NCBI RefSeq assembly: GCF_000003815.2
Contig: NC_049997.1
Location: 6,225,204-6,289,203, forward strand
DNA: 64,000 nucleotides
Source of the DNA: Branchiostoma floridae
Lineage: Eukaryota > Chordata > Leptocardii > Amphioxiformes > Branchiostomatidae
Reading direction: 5' to 3'
In this document: in pieces, positions 54,550 to 64,000 of the stretch
Numbering within the stretch: position 1 is the first letter of the stretch
Layout of the letters: every line of letters begins with the position of its first letter
The notes under the pieces: generated by a model
The model's database searches: none
Told to the model about the DNA's origin: nothing
Seen by the model: the letters and a program-made list of their open reading frames with translations, nothing else
Position numbers and translations under genes: made by a program

Positions 54550-54746
54550 ACCGTAAATGCATTTAAGTTCGCGGGGATTTACTTTCGCGGTAGCGGGTAA
54601 ATGGAGTGTTCACGGTGGTTTTAAGTTCGCGGTAGCACCATAGACTGAAGTCTCATACTCTAATGGAAAAAAATGTTCGCGGTGAAGTGGCCACTGCGAA
54701 AACCGCGAATATAAAACCACCGCAAACATTTCTGTATTTACGGTAT
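54550..54746. mobile_element. Palindromic MITE with TACCGTAAAT ends
   Basis: TACCGTAAATGCATTTAAG at the left and GTATTTACGGTA at the right are inverted. The interior repeats TTCGCGGTAG and GAAAACCGCGAA in both orientations. Confidence 0.75.
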
Positions 54747-55163
54747 AATAGAATGAAAACGTATCGACGTCATCGACTTTGTCCTGGATTGACTCTGCGA
54801 GACACCAAATAAGGGCACCTTTTATACGTCACTGGAGCATTTAAGCAGATTGAGTTTTGTTTAATGTTGCTTCGCATGGGGATTTGTACCTTCTCAATTC
54901 ATTTCATTTATTTTATTTAACCGAGTATTATTCTCATTAGCCCTGCTTTTCAGGAAGCCCTGGGTACAACAAAACTTTTGGGTACACCAAAACTTTACAA
55001 ACTTTACAATTCAACAAACAGCATAATTACAATGATAGAACAACAATGCATGATTACATATTAAATTCCTATCAACGGGTAACATTCGCATTTAAAATCA
55101 GTCCTTAATCGAAATCAGTCCACGTTTGAATTCCTTTAATGCCACGTCATCCCTCTATATTGA

Positions 55164-55337
55164 ATGAATGACCTTTATTGTACATTTGTGCTCAAACAAG
55201 CTAAGTACAGGTCGTAGCGCTGGTGATAAGGTACAATTCTGACAAAAAAAGGTATCTTATCATCTCTACATATGCTGGAACGCCTCAGTTCTACGGTCAG
55301 GTTATTCCAGAGTGTTGGTCCGTAGTGTTGTATGCTG
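55164..55337 (-). mobile_element. LINE 3' fragment
   Basis: On the minus strand the frame reads SFKGSIQHYGPTLWNNLTVE, a pattern of LINE reverse-transcriptase C-termini, and ends near ACAATAAAGGTCATTCATTC, a typical CR1/L2-like tail. Confidence 0.6.
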
Positions 55338-55387
55338 CCTTTGAAGGACTGCACGTTACCCTGGGGTAACGTGCAGTCCTTCAAAGG
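55338..55387. repeat. Perfect 23-bp palindromic hairpin
   Basis: The arm 55338-55360 (CCTTTGAAGGACTGCACGTT plus ACC) is the exact inverse of 55365-55387, with loop CTGG. It sits at the border between the LINE fragment and a MITE-like segment. Confidence 0.9.
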
Positions 55388-55389
55388 AC

Positions 55390-55495
55390 TTTCTCATTTC
55401 TTCGTCGGCAGCAGGGTCGTGACTTTTCGTAATTTAGAGCTCGCAGACTCGTCGTCCGATCGATTTTCGCCTAATATGAGGGGGGTTTTACGCAA
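55390..55495. mobile_element. End of a GCAGACTCGTCGTCCGATCG MITE
   Basis: TTTAGAGCTCGCAGACTCGT then CGTCCGATCG, GCCTAATATGAGGGGG: one arm of the foldback family seen complete at 56990-57165. Confidence 0.6.
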
Positions 55496-55839
55496 TGGTT
55501 CTTTGTAGCCTTTTAGAAAGTCTCTTCAGCCCTGGTTATCACTGACATTACCTGCCTATTTTTAAGTTTCAAAAATTAAACACAATCTAGAAAAAGTCAA
55601 TACCACATGACGAATCTTGATGATAGCCATTGTACTTTTTCTTTTGAATGACCCGGGTTGGCCCATCGGGGATCATGTGTACAATAAAGATCTTCTCGGT
55701 TTTTAGCGCATTTGAAATACTTTTTTTCAAATGAATGATTTATAGAAACGTTTGAACGCTACAAGTAATGCAGAAATATGAACAAGAATACACCCTCAAG
55801 GGAGTTCCGTGCTGTCTTGCTGGCGGTTATTCAATTATA

Positions 55840-55978
55840 GAATACAACACGGTGTATTCGGTAACACCCGAGGCACCAGCCTGACCATGGTTGGATCGCC
55901 CAAAGACCGGAGGGTGATCCGACCCGCGGGAGGGCTGGGGCCGTGGGTGATGCAAAATACAGGTACACCGTGTTGTAT
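55840..55978. mobile_element. Small palindromic MITE (GAATACAACA ends), copy 2
   Basis: GAATACAACACGGTGTA at the left and TACACCGTGTTGTATT at the right are inverted. The GC-rich centre with GATCGCCC words matches 7161-7253. Confidence 0.75.
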
Positions 55979-56989
55979 TTTATTCATGTCATACGGTGAC
56001 GTACCCAGGTCGAAAACACTTATTTAATTGCCAAACTACTCATAGAAAGGATACAATTTAACAAATTGTTTCATCCTGCCCCAACAACTTTATTCTTCGA
56101 GAACATCAATTCGAGAAAAATTCGAACAAAAAAAGTCCGTTCGCTTTCAGTAGAGTGCTATTTAATCGATGGAAACCTGTGTGATACGAAAAATTATCGA
56201 CCGATCACCCGCATCGAATGTTATTGCGGCCTAGGTATGAGTTAAGTGCAGATCAAAGTTGTTGTTCTTTACCTTTGCACTTGGCTACATGTATTACGTC
56301 ATGCTCGGTCAAAGGTTCACGCATTCTCTCATATGTACCTCACGTTTGTTGCTAGTATAACGTGTTTAACTAACTAAGAGGGCGATTCTTTAGACATATG
56401 ATACCCGAAGTCTTTGATCTCTTTCTTTCATTCAAAGCTGTGGTAATGACGCATGACGTTGGACCACAAAATTAGCCAGCTGATGACAAGTCTTTTTTTA
56501 CACCTTGTTGATTGTTAGTGACTCGCAGACACGCTCCGACTGGAGACCTGGCATATCCCCGTCTTGTATTCAGCTAGAAGAAAGGGCATGCCACCCTGTA
56601 AGGGGCGGTATGACCACAACAGGTGCTGTAATACACCGTATGACTGACATGCACGCCCGGGCTTTTTACACACGGCGGCGGGAAGTTCATTGTTACGGCA
56701 TGTAGTTCTGGGAACCCTTGACGGCACACAGGACAGTCAAATAGCGTTTACTCTTAAGGCATTTTCAACAGTTAGCAATCATACGACGACCGTACGACTT
56801 TTGTGACCGTGTCCTTAAGCTACTAGAAAGCCTAAGGGCACAACCGGCCGTGCGGGCAATTTGTCAGTACGCTTATGGGGGATAGCTACGTCGCCGCCTA
56901 CTTGTAAAGTTCTACGGCGCGTCTGCGTGCTCTAAAACCCGTCGGATTCCCTACGAGTTCGTGCGGAGGCGGTACTTATACCCCCCTCC

Positions 56990-57165
56990 CATTAGGCGCG
57001 ATTCGATCGGACGACGAGTCTGCGAGCTCTAATTTACGAGGAGGCATGACCCTGATGCCGACGAAGAAATGACAGAGTTCCCCCTTCCCGTCAGGGTCAT
57101 GCCTCCTCGTATTTTAGAGCTAGCAGACTCGTGGTCCGATCGAATAGCGCCTAATGTGAGGGGGG
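56990..57165. mobile_element. Foldback MITE
   Basis: TTAGGCGCGATTCGATCGGA, then ACGAGTCTGCGAGCTCTAA and ACGAGGAGGCATGACCCTGA at the left, are inverted at the right (TCAGGGTCATGCCTCCTCGT, TTAGAGCTAGCAGACTCGT, TCCGATCGAATAGCGCCTAA). Confidence 0.8.
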
Positions 57166-57989
57166 TATTACCTCTTACGGATTCCAAAAGGTTGTCCACG
57201 TTTTGGCACGTAGACAGCACATATTTCCACGTATGACGGGTTGTACATGTGTCCTTAGCTTTACCTTTGCATTTGGGTACGGTTGACCTCATTCACGGCC
57301 AAAGGTTCCCCGTTCTGTCACCTGTACCGCACATTCTATACTTAAACTGGCGTTGCTAACTCACGTACATCAATGATTAACCTCTTGTTAACAGTAGCAA
57401 AAAGTGTTTTTAAAAACTGGTATGCTGAGCGTAAATGAAAAAAAAAAACTACGTAAGCTTCCAAGCTGAAGCTGCTCTATTGTCAAACCTTACAGGCAAA
57501 AAAAAAAAAAACTGAACAAATTTGTAATACTCTTTAATGTACTGTAAGTAAAGTAAGTAAGTCAGAGATGTTTTATGTTGTAAACTTGTTTAAATAAAGA
57601 TGTGAAAAATAAAATTAAAAAAAAAACTCACGGGAATTCTTCAGTCAGACAAGAAGAGTATATGATACCCGAAGTTCAGGCCTTCTCTCATATGTACCTT
57701 ACATTTTGTTGTTATAACGTGTTTATATGTAACTTACGGGAGGGCTATTCTTCAGACATATGATAACCGAAGTCTTTGATCTCTTTCTTTCATATCAAAG
57801 ATCTCTTTCCTTCATTCAAAGACCAGCGAAAGCTGATGACAAGCCTCTTTGTTACACCTTGCACTTAATATGTTGATTGTATAAATTTGACTCGCGGACG
57901 CGTCCGGGCTTTAAGTACACACGGCGGCGGGAAGTTCATTGTTACGGCCTGCAGTTCTGGGAACTCGAGACGGCTCACTGGACAATCAA

Positions 57990-58104
57990 ATAACGTCCAC
58001 TCTTAAGGCATGTTCACGGCGGCGAGGATCCAGACGTGAAAACAGCAAGCTAGGAAGAGACACCAGGGAGTGAGCCTGACTGTCATCATATCCATCTGAC
58101 AAAG
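57990..58104 (+). other. Probable noncoding first exon of a fifth ninjurin-type gene
   Basis: Homologous to 47970-48085, with the donor AAAG|GTGAGTTG conserved. The following sequence matches the D intron up to about 60125. No ninjurin coding exon is recognisable between 58105 and 64000, so the coding part, if it exists, is beyond the window. Confidence 0.35.
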
Positions 58105-58109
58105 GTGAG

Positions 58110-58760
58110 TTGTAGGGCTTATTCAGTCACGTGATCCACCCCTAGCAACTACCCGGACGCCATAGCAACGAGCGAAGTCGACAATTTTTGGGTCCACTTT
58201 GAGTGCGGCTCACAGCGGCTCGCTATGCAACTCTCCGTAAAAATTGAAAATATTTCTTATCCAACGCATAATTTCCCTTCAAAACGTTGAGGTTTATAAT
58301 CAAGGTGTTTTGTCTTGCGGTAGGATGTTGGTCTAGCGCTGGTAAAGCCTGCACACATCGGGTAACAGTAAAATTTGTTTTGCGTTTCTCGTGTAATAAC
58401 AAGCAAAGCCGGGAACAAACAAAGGGACTGCATGTAACGTTGCTAGAGTTACGACTCGGAAACAAATGTGGGTTTCTGCCATAAGCAGAGCTTTTCTTAC
58501 TAGTAAAATTTTGAAGACCAATGTGTGTGGTACTAATTTTGTATCTGCACAACTGCAGTAAACGATGGGCCATGATTTTGTCGACTTTGTACCTACTTCA
58601 GCACAACATAAATCTGTACATGGACCTACACTCACTAAAGCAGGAAGGCCAAAAAAAGAGCCAGACAAACAGCGAAGACAAGAAATGATAGGAAGAACAT
58701 GTCCCCAGGTTCTGTGAAGAATTTCTATGAAACAAAAGTACAACGTTACTGGCTATCACA
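58110..58760. other. Unassigned insertion in the duplicated segment
   Basis: This stretch has no counterpart in the 48100 copy. A 136-codon and a 116-codon minus-strand frame overlap here in different phases; neither shows a domain I recognise. It could be part of a DNA transposon. Confidence 0.3.
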
Positions 58761-59119
58761 GTTTCTGTGAACAGCAACCTAACCTAACCCAGCCCTACAG
58801 TAGTGTTCCCGTCTTTGCAATGAGACTTTCCCGATCACAACGCAACTTCTGCCAACCCGATCTCTCTTACCATTTGTTTTTGTACCTGTTCAGATATTAC
58901 ATGGTTGTAGGCCTGCTGACATTTTTGTTTGGCAAGCCCCTCAATCAACAGATTCAAATGTATCCCACCTACTTTCTGTAATCCACCAACGACTGAAGGA
59001 TATTTATTTCCAGAATTTCCTAACCAACATTCATAACGATAATAAAGGCAGTTTAAGTGCGAAAAACAAACTCCGAACGTACAGACTACTGAAGTCCACA
59101 TACAATTAAGAGCAGTATT

Positions 59120-59575
59120 TGAAAATTACAAACATTCGGCACAGACCTACCATCGCTAATTAATAAACTAGGAATCAGTTGCCACAAATTGCGGATTGAA
59201 TCAGGAAGGTACAACAGCACTCCTCTAGAACAAATAGTTTGCCAATTTTGTACTTCAAACATGGTAGAAGATGAAGTGCACTTCACTGTTGATTGTGATG
59301 TGCATGCCAATGAGAGAAATATTCTATTTAATTACATAGAAAATAGATTCCCTCATGTTAGACACTGACAAGTTTATATTCCTCATGCGTTTTGACAAAT
59401 CAACCATAGCTAAACCCACACAGTCCTACATTTTCACCATTACCAAGAAGCGAGAAGAAGTCGAACCTCTGTATTAGACAAGATTTGTGATACTTTTATA
59501 TGAACATAGGTTTTGACTTGTTGTGACCTGTACTAAAACTGTGCAATGAAGGTCTTCATTCATTCATTCATTAAC
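59120..59575 (+). mobile_element. Degenerate LINE 3' end
   Basis: The frame LRIESGRYNSTPLEQIVCQF, CTSNMVEDEVHFTVDC is the cysteine-containing segment common after the reverse transcriptase in a LINE group found in marine invertebrates. It stops at 59366. The end has TGCAATGAAGGTCTTCATTC then ATTCATTCATT, a typical tail. Confidence 0.6.
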
Positions 59576-60129
59576 GTGTACGCTTGGAACTGATTTTATG
59601 TGTAAAAAGCTTTCCCACAATCACTATCAAATACTCCGCTGTCACTGTTGCCATGTCGGGGGTCCTGAGTGGGTTAAACTTTTCCTCACTGATCAAAAAT
59701 GGGTTATTTCCACCGATTTATGTAGTGAAAATAAGACTTGAGGTTGTAGGCTCTTTGCATAGTCAAACATCGTGCAACCCAATTCACTTTCTTCGGACAC
59801 TTAGAGACACACGCTGTACATCGCTGTACATAACAACATTCTGTTTAGCCTTACCTCTTCTCTGCAGTATTACCAAGCACTGACGAGGTATAAATTCCAT
59901 TGATATATTTAACCTTAGTCGTGAAGGCTATGTTTTCCTGTCTGTCTGTCTGTTTGACAGTCTGTCTGTGCGTGTGCTTAATTTTAATTGAAAAAAATGT
60001 CTCTTGTACGGAATAACATGACAAGAAGCATTACTATTTACTTGGTAAAACCTTGGCCCTGACAAGATTGCTGTACCGGCACCATTGTTCATACAAGCTG
60101 GGATCGGTGGCAGTTGTGGACACTGCTAA

Positions 60130-60132
<3 letters not shown>

Positions 60133-60197
<65 letters not shown>
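60133..60197. repeat. (GT)n microsatellite
   Basis: Pure TG run of about 60 bp directly after the end of the segmental duplication. Confidence 0.97.
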
Positions 60198-60199
<2 letters not shown>

Positions 60200-60540
60200 A
60201 TGCATGTACATTGTGGTTGCCTGTGGGCGTGCCTGTGCGTGAATGTGTCTGTTTTAATGTGCACGATCCTCTTAACGTAAGAAAGCTAATAATTCACCAC
60301 ACAGTCTCATACCAATCCAATATGCCTGTTTACAAATGCCCGTTGCATGTGTAATGTAGTGCAATGCATCATAAGTCCGCATGGCGGCTACTGGGACTTT
60401 GATTCTTGTGACATAGGGGTTTGGAAGAGCACTCAAAATTTGGTTATAAAACATTAAACACCGAAATCTTGCGTGAAAGATTTGCTGACCCACTGCTCTT
60501 CTTTGTGACGTTTGTATACTAACTCTTAACATGTGTGATC

Positions 60541-60745
60541 ATAGATAGCTTTATTGCACAACAATTGTACGGGGTACAAAGTATGGCATCTACATCTACA
60601 TATCTAACTAAAACAGAAGTTGTAGTATGGAATAGGTTTCTTACAGTCATTGGTGGATAATACGAAGATGTAGGTAGAATGTCACAAAACTGTTTGTCCT
60701 TCCTATGTTTTTCCTGGATGGATTTCCTGGACATGGGTTTCCTGG
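60541..60745 (-). mobile_element. Probable LINE 3' tail
   Basis: On the minus strand: TACTTTGTACCCCGTACAAT, TGTTGTGCAATAAAGCTATC, a CR1/L2-like terminal sequence. No coding part is recognisable. Confidence 0.4.
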
Positions 60746-62437
60746 GAAAGCAGGTATTCGGGTAGCTGGAGGCAAAGTAGTACGTTCGCGTAAACTCTAT
60801 TAAACTGTTTTCTGAGTTATATAGACATGAAAATGACTCTAGATCGTAAGTGAAATGTTACGACCAGTGGAAAAAAATCTGGTCGAATACGGTCCACAAC
60901 AAAACGCCGCTTCTTTTACATATCGAATATCTTTACCTGGATATTTTTTATGGATATTTTCCGATGACGTCATCAAATTAGCATCATCTATACATATTTC
61001 ATTATGACAAATATTCTAGATAACATAAGATTCTATTTGTGTAGCAGTAATATAGCATGAAGAATGCATTGTTCGAACCAAAATCATCAATTTTCGGCAA
61101 AAATGCCTATCAACAAACGGTTGCCATGGCAACACAAAAAAATTGATTTTTTTTTAAAACTCTCACAGTGCCAAGCTAATTGTGGGTCCAAATAAAGTCA
61201 AGCTCAAAGAAAACAGTCTTTCTTCGAAGGGGGGGGGGGGGGGGTCTACAATCTATTTTTCAGCTAACAAATACTAAAGCGTCATACAAACCTTCTTTAA
61301 TGTGATTTTAATCACATGACCGAACGTTGTGTCCTTTTCTTTGTTTACCAGCCTGATGGATTGTTGGGCTTGGGTTATTGCCAAAACACGAAGCGAACAC
61401 AAGATGGGACGTAGAAAGGGCGTTCATTCAACTTGAGTTATTAATGATTTACCTCATAATACACAGGATGCTTATCCGACGCCTGGTTCGTAGAAGCAGA
61501 AAAGACGCAGCGAAACGGCTGAAGAAAAAAATCTCACAAACAGCACAGGCAAAACATGATTACATTCGTGATTACGTAGTCTTCTAAGCCTGATGACATC
61601 GACAATGGAGTGTTATTGTCCTGCCATCTGCTTGTTGACACATTACAAGGAGAAAGTGTCAACTTCATCGGTTACTTTCGCCCACGTCTTGGGGTAAAGG
61701 AAACACGTGTTTGATTTTCTGGGAAAAAACTTCGTCAAGGAAATGACACCATTTGCAAAATTTAGCAACACCAGATGTTCGAAAAAGTTACGCCAAGGGA
61801 TTTAAACGTACCAGTCACTGAAGGGTAAAGAGAGTTTCAGTAACTGCAATCATCTGGCTTGAGTTGCCCGAACAAAGTCCATCTTTCCAGATGTTTCTTT
61901 GCCTTATAGAGTACTTCAAATCCTCGACCTGCTGCGCCATTACCTCCAAGCTCGAGCATGTTGGTCTATGTATGTCAGTCGGGGTCGCCCAGCGTGTGTT
62001 TCTTCAAGCACTAGAGTTACCAACGTTAACCTAAGGATTGACTTATTCAAAAATTCGTATTTTCCCGGACCTATATCGAAGAGTTAAATTTGTTATCCCC
62101 AAGAACAGTAGGAGGATCGTCCCAGGATAGCTTTAAAGATCACTTCAGATAGATGTGCAAAAGTTAGGTGTGATAGGTCGTTCAGCTGCTACCGCGCCGC
62201 GTGCCTGCGAAGCTGGTGTGTTACGCAGAATGGCGGTTATACCTAATCTCCAAGCATATCTTGCTGTGACATAATACAGTAACGTAAGCTTGGGAATATG
62301 TTTAGTCTTCCTTCCAAGCAGAGGTTGAGTCGCGTAGATAGTAGTAGTCGGAAAGATTTCCGACTACTTCAGACCAGAGAATTGCAATATGGATCAACAC
62401 ACGAATCTGTTTCTGTAGAGGAGATGTCACTTCCCAG
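60746..62437. other. No gene recognised
   Basis: Contains a poly-G run at about 61231-61243, a 69-codon basic frame at 61378-61587 with no known domain, and at about 62165-62240 a segment (CCGCGCCGCGTGCCTGCGAA, CTGGTGTGTTACGC) shared with 17430-17470. A short palindrome (GTAGTCGGAAA/TTTCCGACTAC) lies at about 62345-62370. Confidence 0.4.
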
Positions 62438-62796
62438 CAGGGCTCTAGCCAGCTCGAAATTTTTTTCCGTCAGCCAATTCCCATTGTCGCGAAAATCGCG
62501 AAAACACTCTTCCATGACTTAGAAAGACTGAACTGAGACCTTGAAAAACGGGTTTTTAATGAGATTATCGTATGCTAAAGGGCGCCGACACACATTGTCA
62601 ACAATACTGATAACAATAGCAAAACAAATAGTGTGTGGCTTTTACGGCCGTGGACGGCGTCCCCAAGCCGCCTGTAGCTTCAACCAAGCCGGATTTTTGT
62701 GCGTCACGGTTGACGGATTGGTTTTAAAATTTTTCCGTCACACGCAGCAAATTTCCGTGTCAATTGACGGAAAAACGGACGCTGGCTAGAGCCCTG
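62438..62796. mobile_element. hAT MITE with 8-bp target duplication
   Basis: CAGGGCTCTAGCCAGC and the inverted GCTGGCTAGAGCCCTG are flanked by identical CTTCCCAG (62430-62437 and 62797-62804). The interior has CCGTCA and TGACGG words and no transposase. Confidence 0.9.
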
Positions 62797-62804
62797 CTTC
62801 CCAG

Positions 62805-64000
62805 ATATGACCTTACGATTTTTCTTTCACAGGTGCTTCATCCAAGACATCTGCTCGATTCAAACAGATGTATTCAGTTTTCAGCTGAGAGTCAAAGTAG
62901 CACATATAGCAATAATCATAGCATGTTCTTCGGAAGACGTCATATAGCTGAACATCTGAAAATAAGTATATATGAGCTGGTTGTTATTTTTGCTGACTAG
63001 CAGCTGAACTTGTGTATATGAGGGGGTGTCATGCTTAGTGCGGGCGGGGCCGGGAGGGGGGGGATTGTTTCGGAGAAAAGATGACGTGATTTCCTGTTGA
63101 CCCAGGTTATATGCCGCCGATCGGGCGCTGGGACCAGTCGGAGCTGAGTTGGGCACGGCACAGGTGTGGGAAGAGCTGATTAGGTAGGTATACTCTCATA
63201 TTTAAGAAAGAGTATGTTCTTGTAGCTGTATGTATACTCATTGAGGGGCCTTCAGTATATTCTGAGCTCTAAACGCCGCCATTTATATTCTCCAAGCAAA
63301 GGGTCGCGAAGATTAGTAGCGGTCGGGATTTTCACCTCCTGAAGATAAAGCTAATGGCACAACCCGCCGTACGTGCAATTTGTCCGTACGTCACGTATTT
63401 CTGAAAACGTTCCGGCAGTACAGGACAGGCGCGTCGCTCACAAAAAGTAGCATAGTGAAAACAGTACCAACATATGCTTCCATACATATGTTGGGCGCAG
63501 CACTACAAGTTTTTTTTAACAATAACAAATTACAAACAGAGAGTCACTGCACGGTGTCACATCTTCTTCTTCTTTGTCTTGTTTATCTTCGCACGGAAAC
63601 CGAATCAGCAGGAATCAAGCAGAACCAGCCAGAATGAATTATTTGCAAAATTCGTGCCACATTCGGGCCAATTCGGGTGGGAATTCCAAATGGGCCTTTC
63701 ACACGGGAAGGATTGAGCCAGAATGCCGTTAGAATGAACATTCTTTTCTATTCCTGTGCATTCGTAGTGTATTCTAGACATTCCAACTACATTCCAGATA
63801 TTCTTTCGGTCACATTCGGACAGGATTCGAGATGGCTTGCCGTTTCGATTCTTTATCGAATGAGATAAGAATGCTTAGAATAATGTTGGAATGCCGCAGA
63901 ATGCGGTAAGACTGCAGTTAGAATAGTTAGAATCCACTTAGAATCCACTCTGAATGCCATTTTATATTTCTCCACTTCGAAAGCACCTCGACAGTTTTTA
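62805..64000. other. No gene recognised; GAATGC/ATTCGG-word-rich end
   Basis: From about 63600 to the window end the sequence is unusually rich in GAATGC, GAATCC, ATTCGG and ATTCC words in both orientations, probably part of a repeat cut by the window edge. No coding domain is seen. Confidence 0.4.

Larger units (their letters stand above)
55980..60125 (+). repeat. Second copy of the ninjurin D upstream segment (expanded)
   Basis: Blocks matching 47400-49440 occur in the same order, some twice (about 56400-56770 and 57650-58105). They are separated by a foldback MITE at 56990-57165, a 650-bp unmatched insertion at 58110-58760 and LINE remnants. See the probable first exon at 57990-58104. Confidence 0.7.

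Noticed and set aside
58223-58743. Minus-strand frames of 116 and 136 codons
   Set aside because: They overlap in different phases, lack a recognisable domain and lie in an insertion in duplicated DNA. Listed only as an unassigned stretch.
60053-60354. Cys-Val repeat frames near 60.1-60.3 kb
   Set aside because: Translation of a (GT)n run; no start context or domain.

Overview
This window is eukaryotic and almost certainly comes from a lancelet (amphioxus, Branchiostoma). The evidence is chordate genes split by phased GT-AG introns, tRNA-derived SINEs, a Penelope-like element, CR1/L2-type LINE tails, very many short foldback and hAT/Harbinger/mariner MITEs, and minisatellites that overlap exon-intron junctions. 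There are no operons or prokaryotic signals. All gene models below were assembled by eye from splice sites, reading phase and protein similarity; none was checked against transcripts or databases.

Layout. (1) 1-5344, plus strand: the last four coding exons of TAF8, a TFIID subunit. (2) 5345-9038: transposon-rich DNA between two convergent genes. (3) 9039-16766, minus strand: a six-exon gene for a 244-residue Fe(II)/2-oxoglutarate dioxygenase of the prolyl-4-hydroxylase type. (4) 16767-19163: the head-to-head intergenic region and first-exon flank. (5) 19164-54027, plus strand: a tandem cluster of four ninjurin genes, called A to D here (A 19164-22330, B 28552-42476, C 43744-46490, D 49932-54027 plus a probable upstream noncoding exon). 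They share intron phases 0/0/2/1. A duplicated upstream segment at about 56.0-60.1 kb suggests that a fifth ninjurin begins near 58.1 kb and continues past the window. (6) 54028-64000: MITEs, LINE remnants and duplicated sequence with no coding gene that I can support.

The most unusual structure is that four separate minisatellites are each built from the edge of a real exon plus its splice site and extend into the adjacent intron: two in TAF8 (17 copies on an acceptor side, about 3 on a donor side), one in the dioxygenase gene (15 copies of 56 bp, interrupted by a Penelope-like insertion with a 15-bp target duplication) and one in ninjurin B (about 15 copies of 79 bp). The last intron of ninjurin B's membrane domain also holds a 6.9-kb, nearly homogeneous array of two alternating blocks (E 481 bp with inverted ends, M about 1254 bp) in the order E-M-E-M-E-M-M-E. 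The Penelope-like element and a separate short copy in ninjurin B intron 1 both carry a hammerhead-ribozyme-like motif.

The genes do not form a single pathway. The ninjurins are predicted two-pass membrane proteins of the NINJ1/NINJ2 family (cell adhesion and membrane rupture). TAF8 and the dioxygenase are unrelated neighbours.
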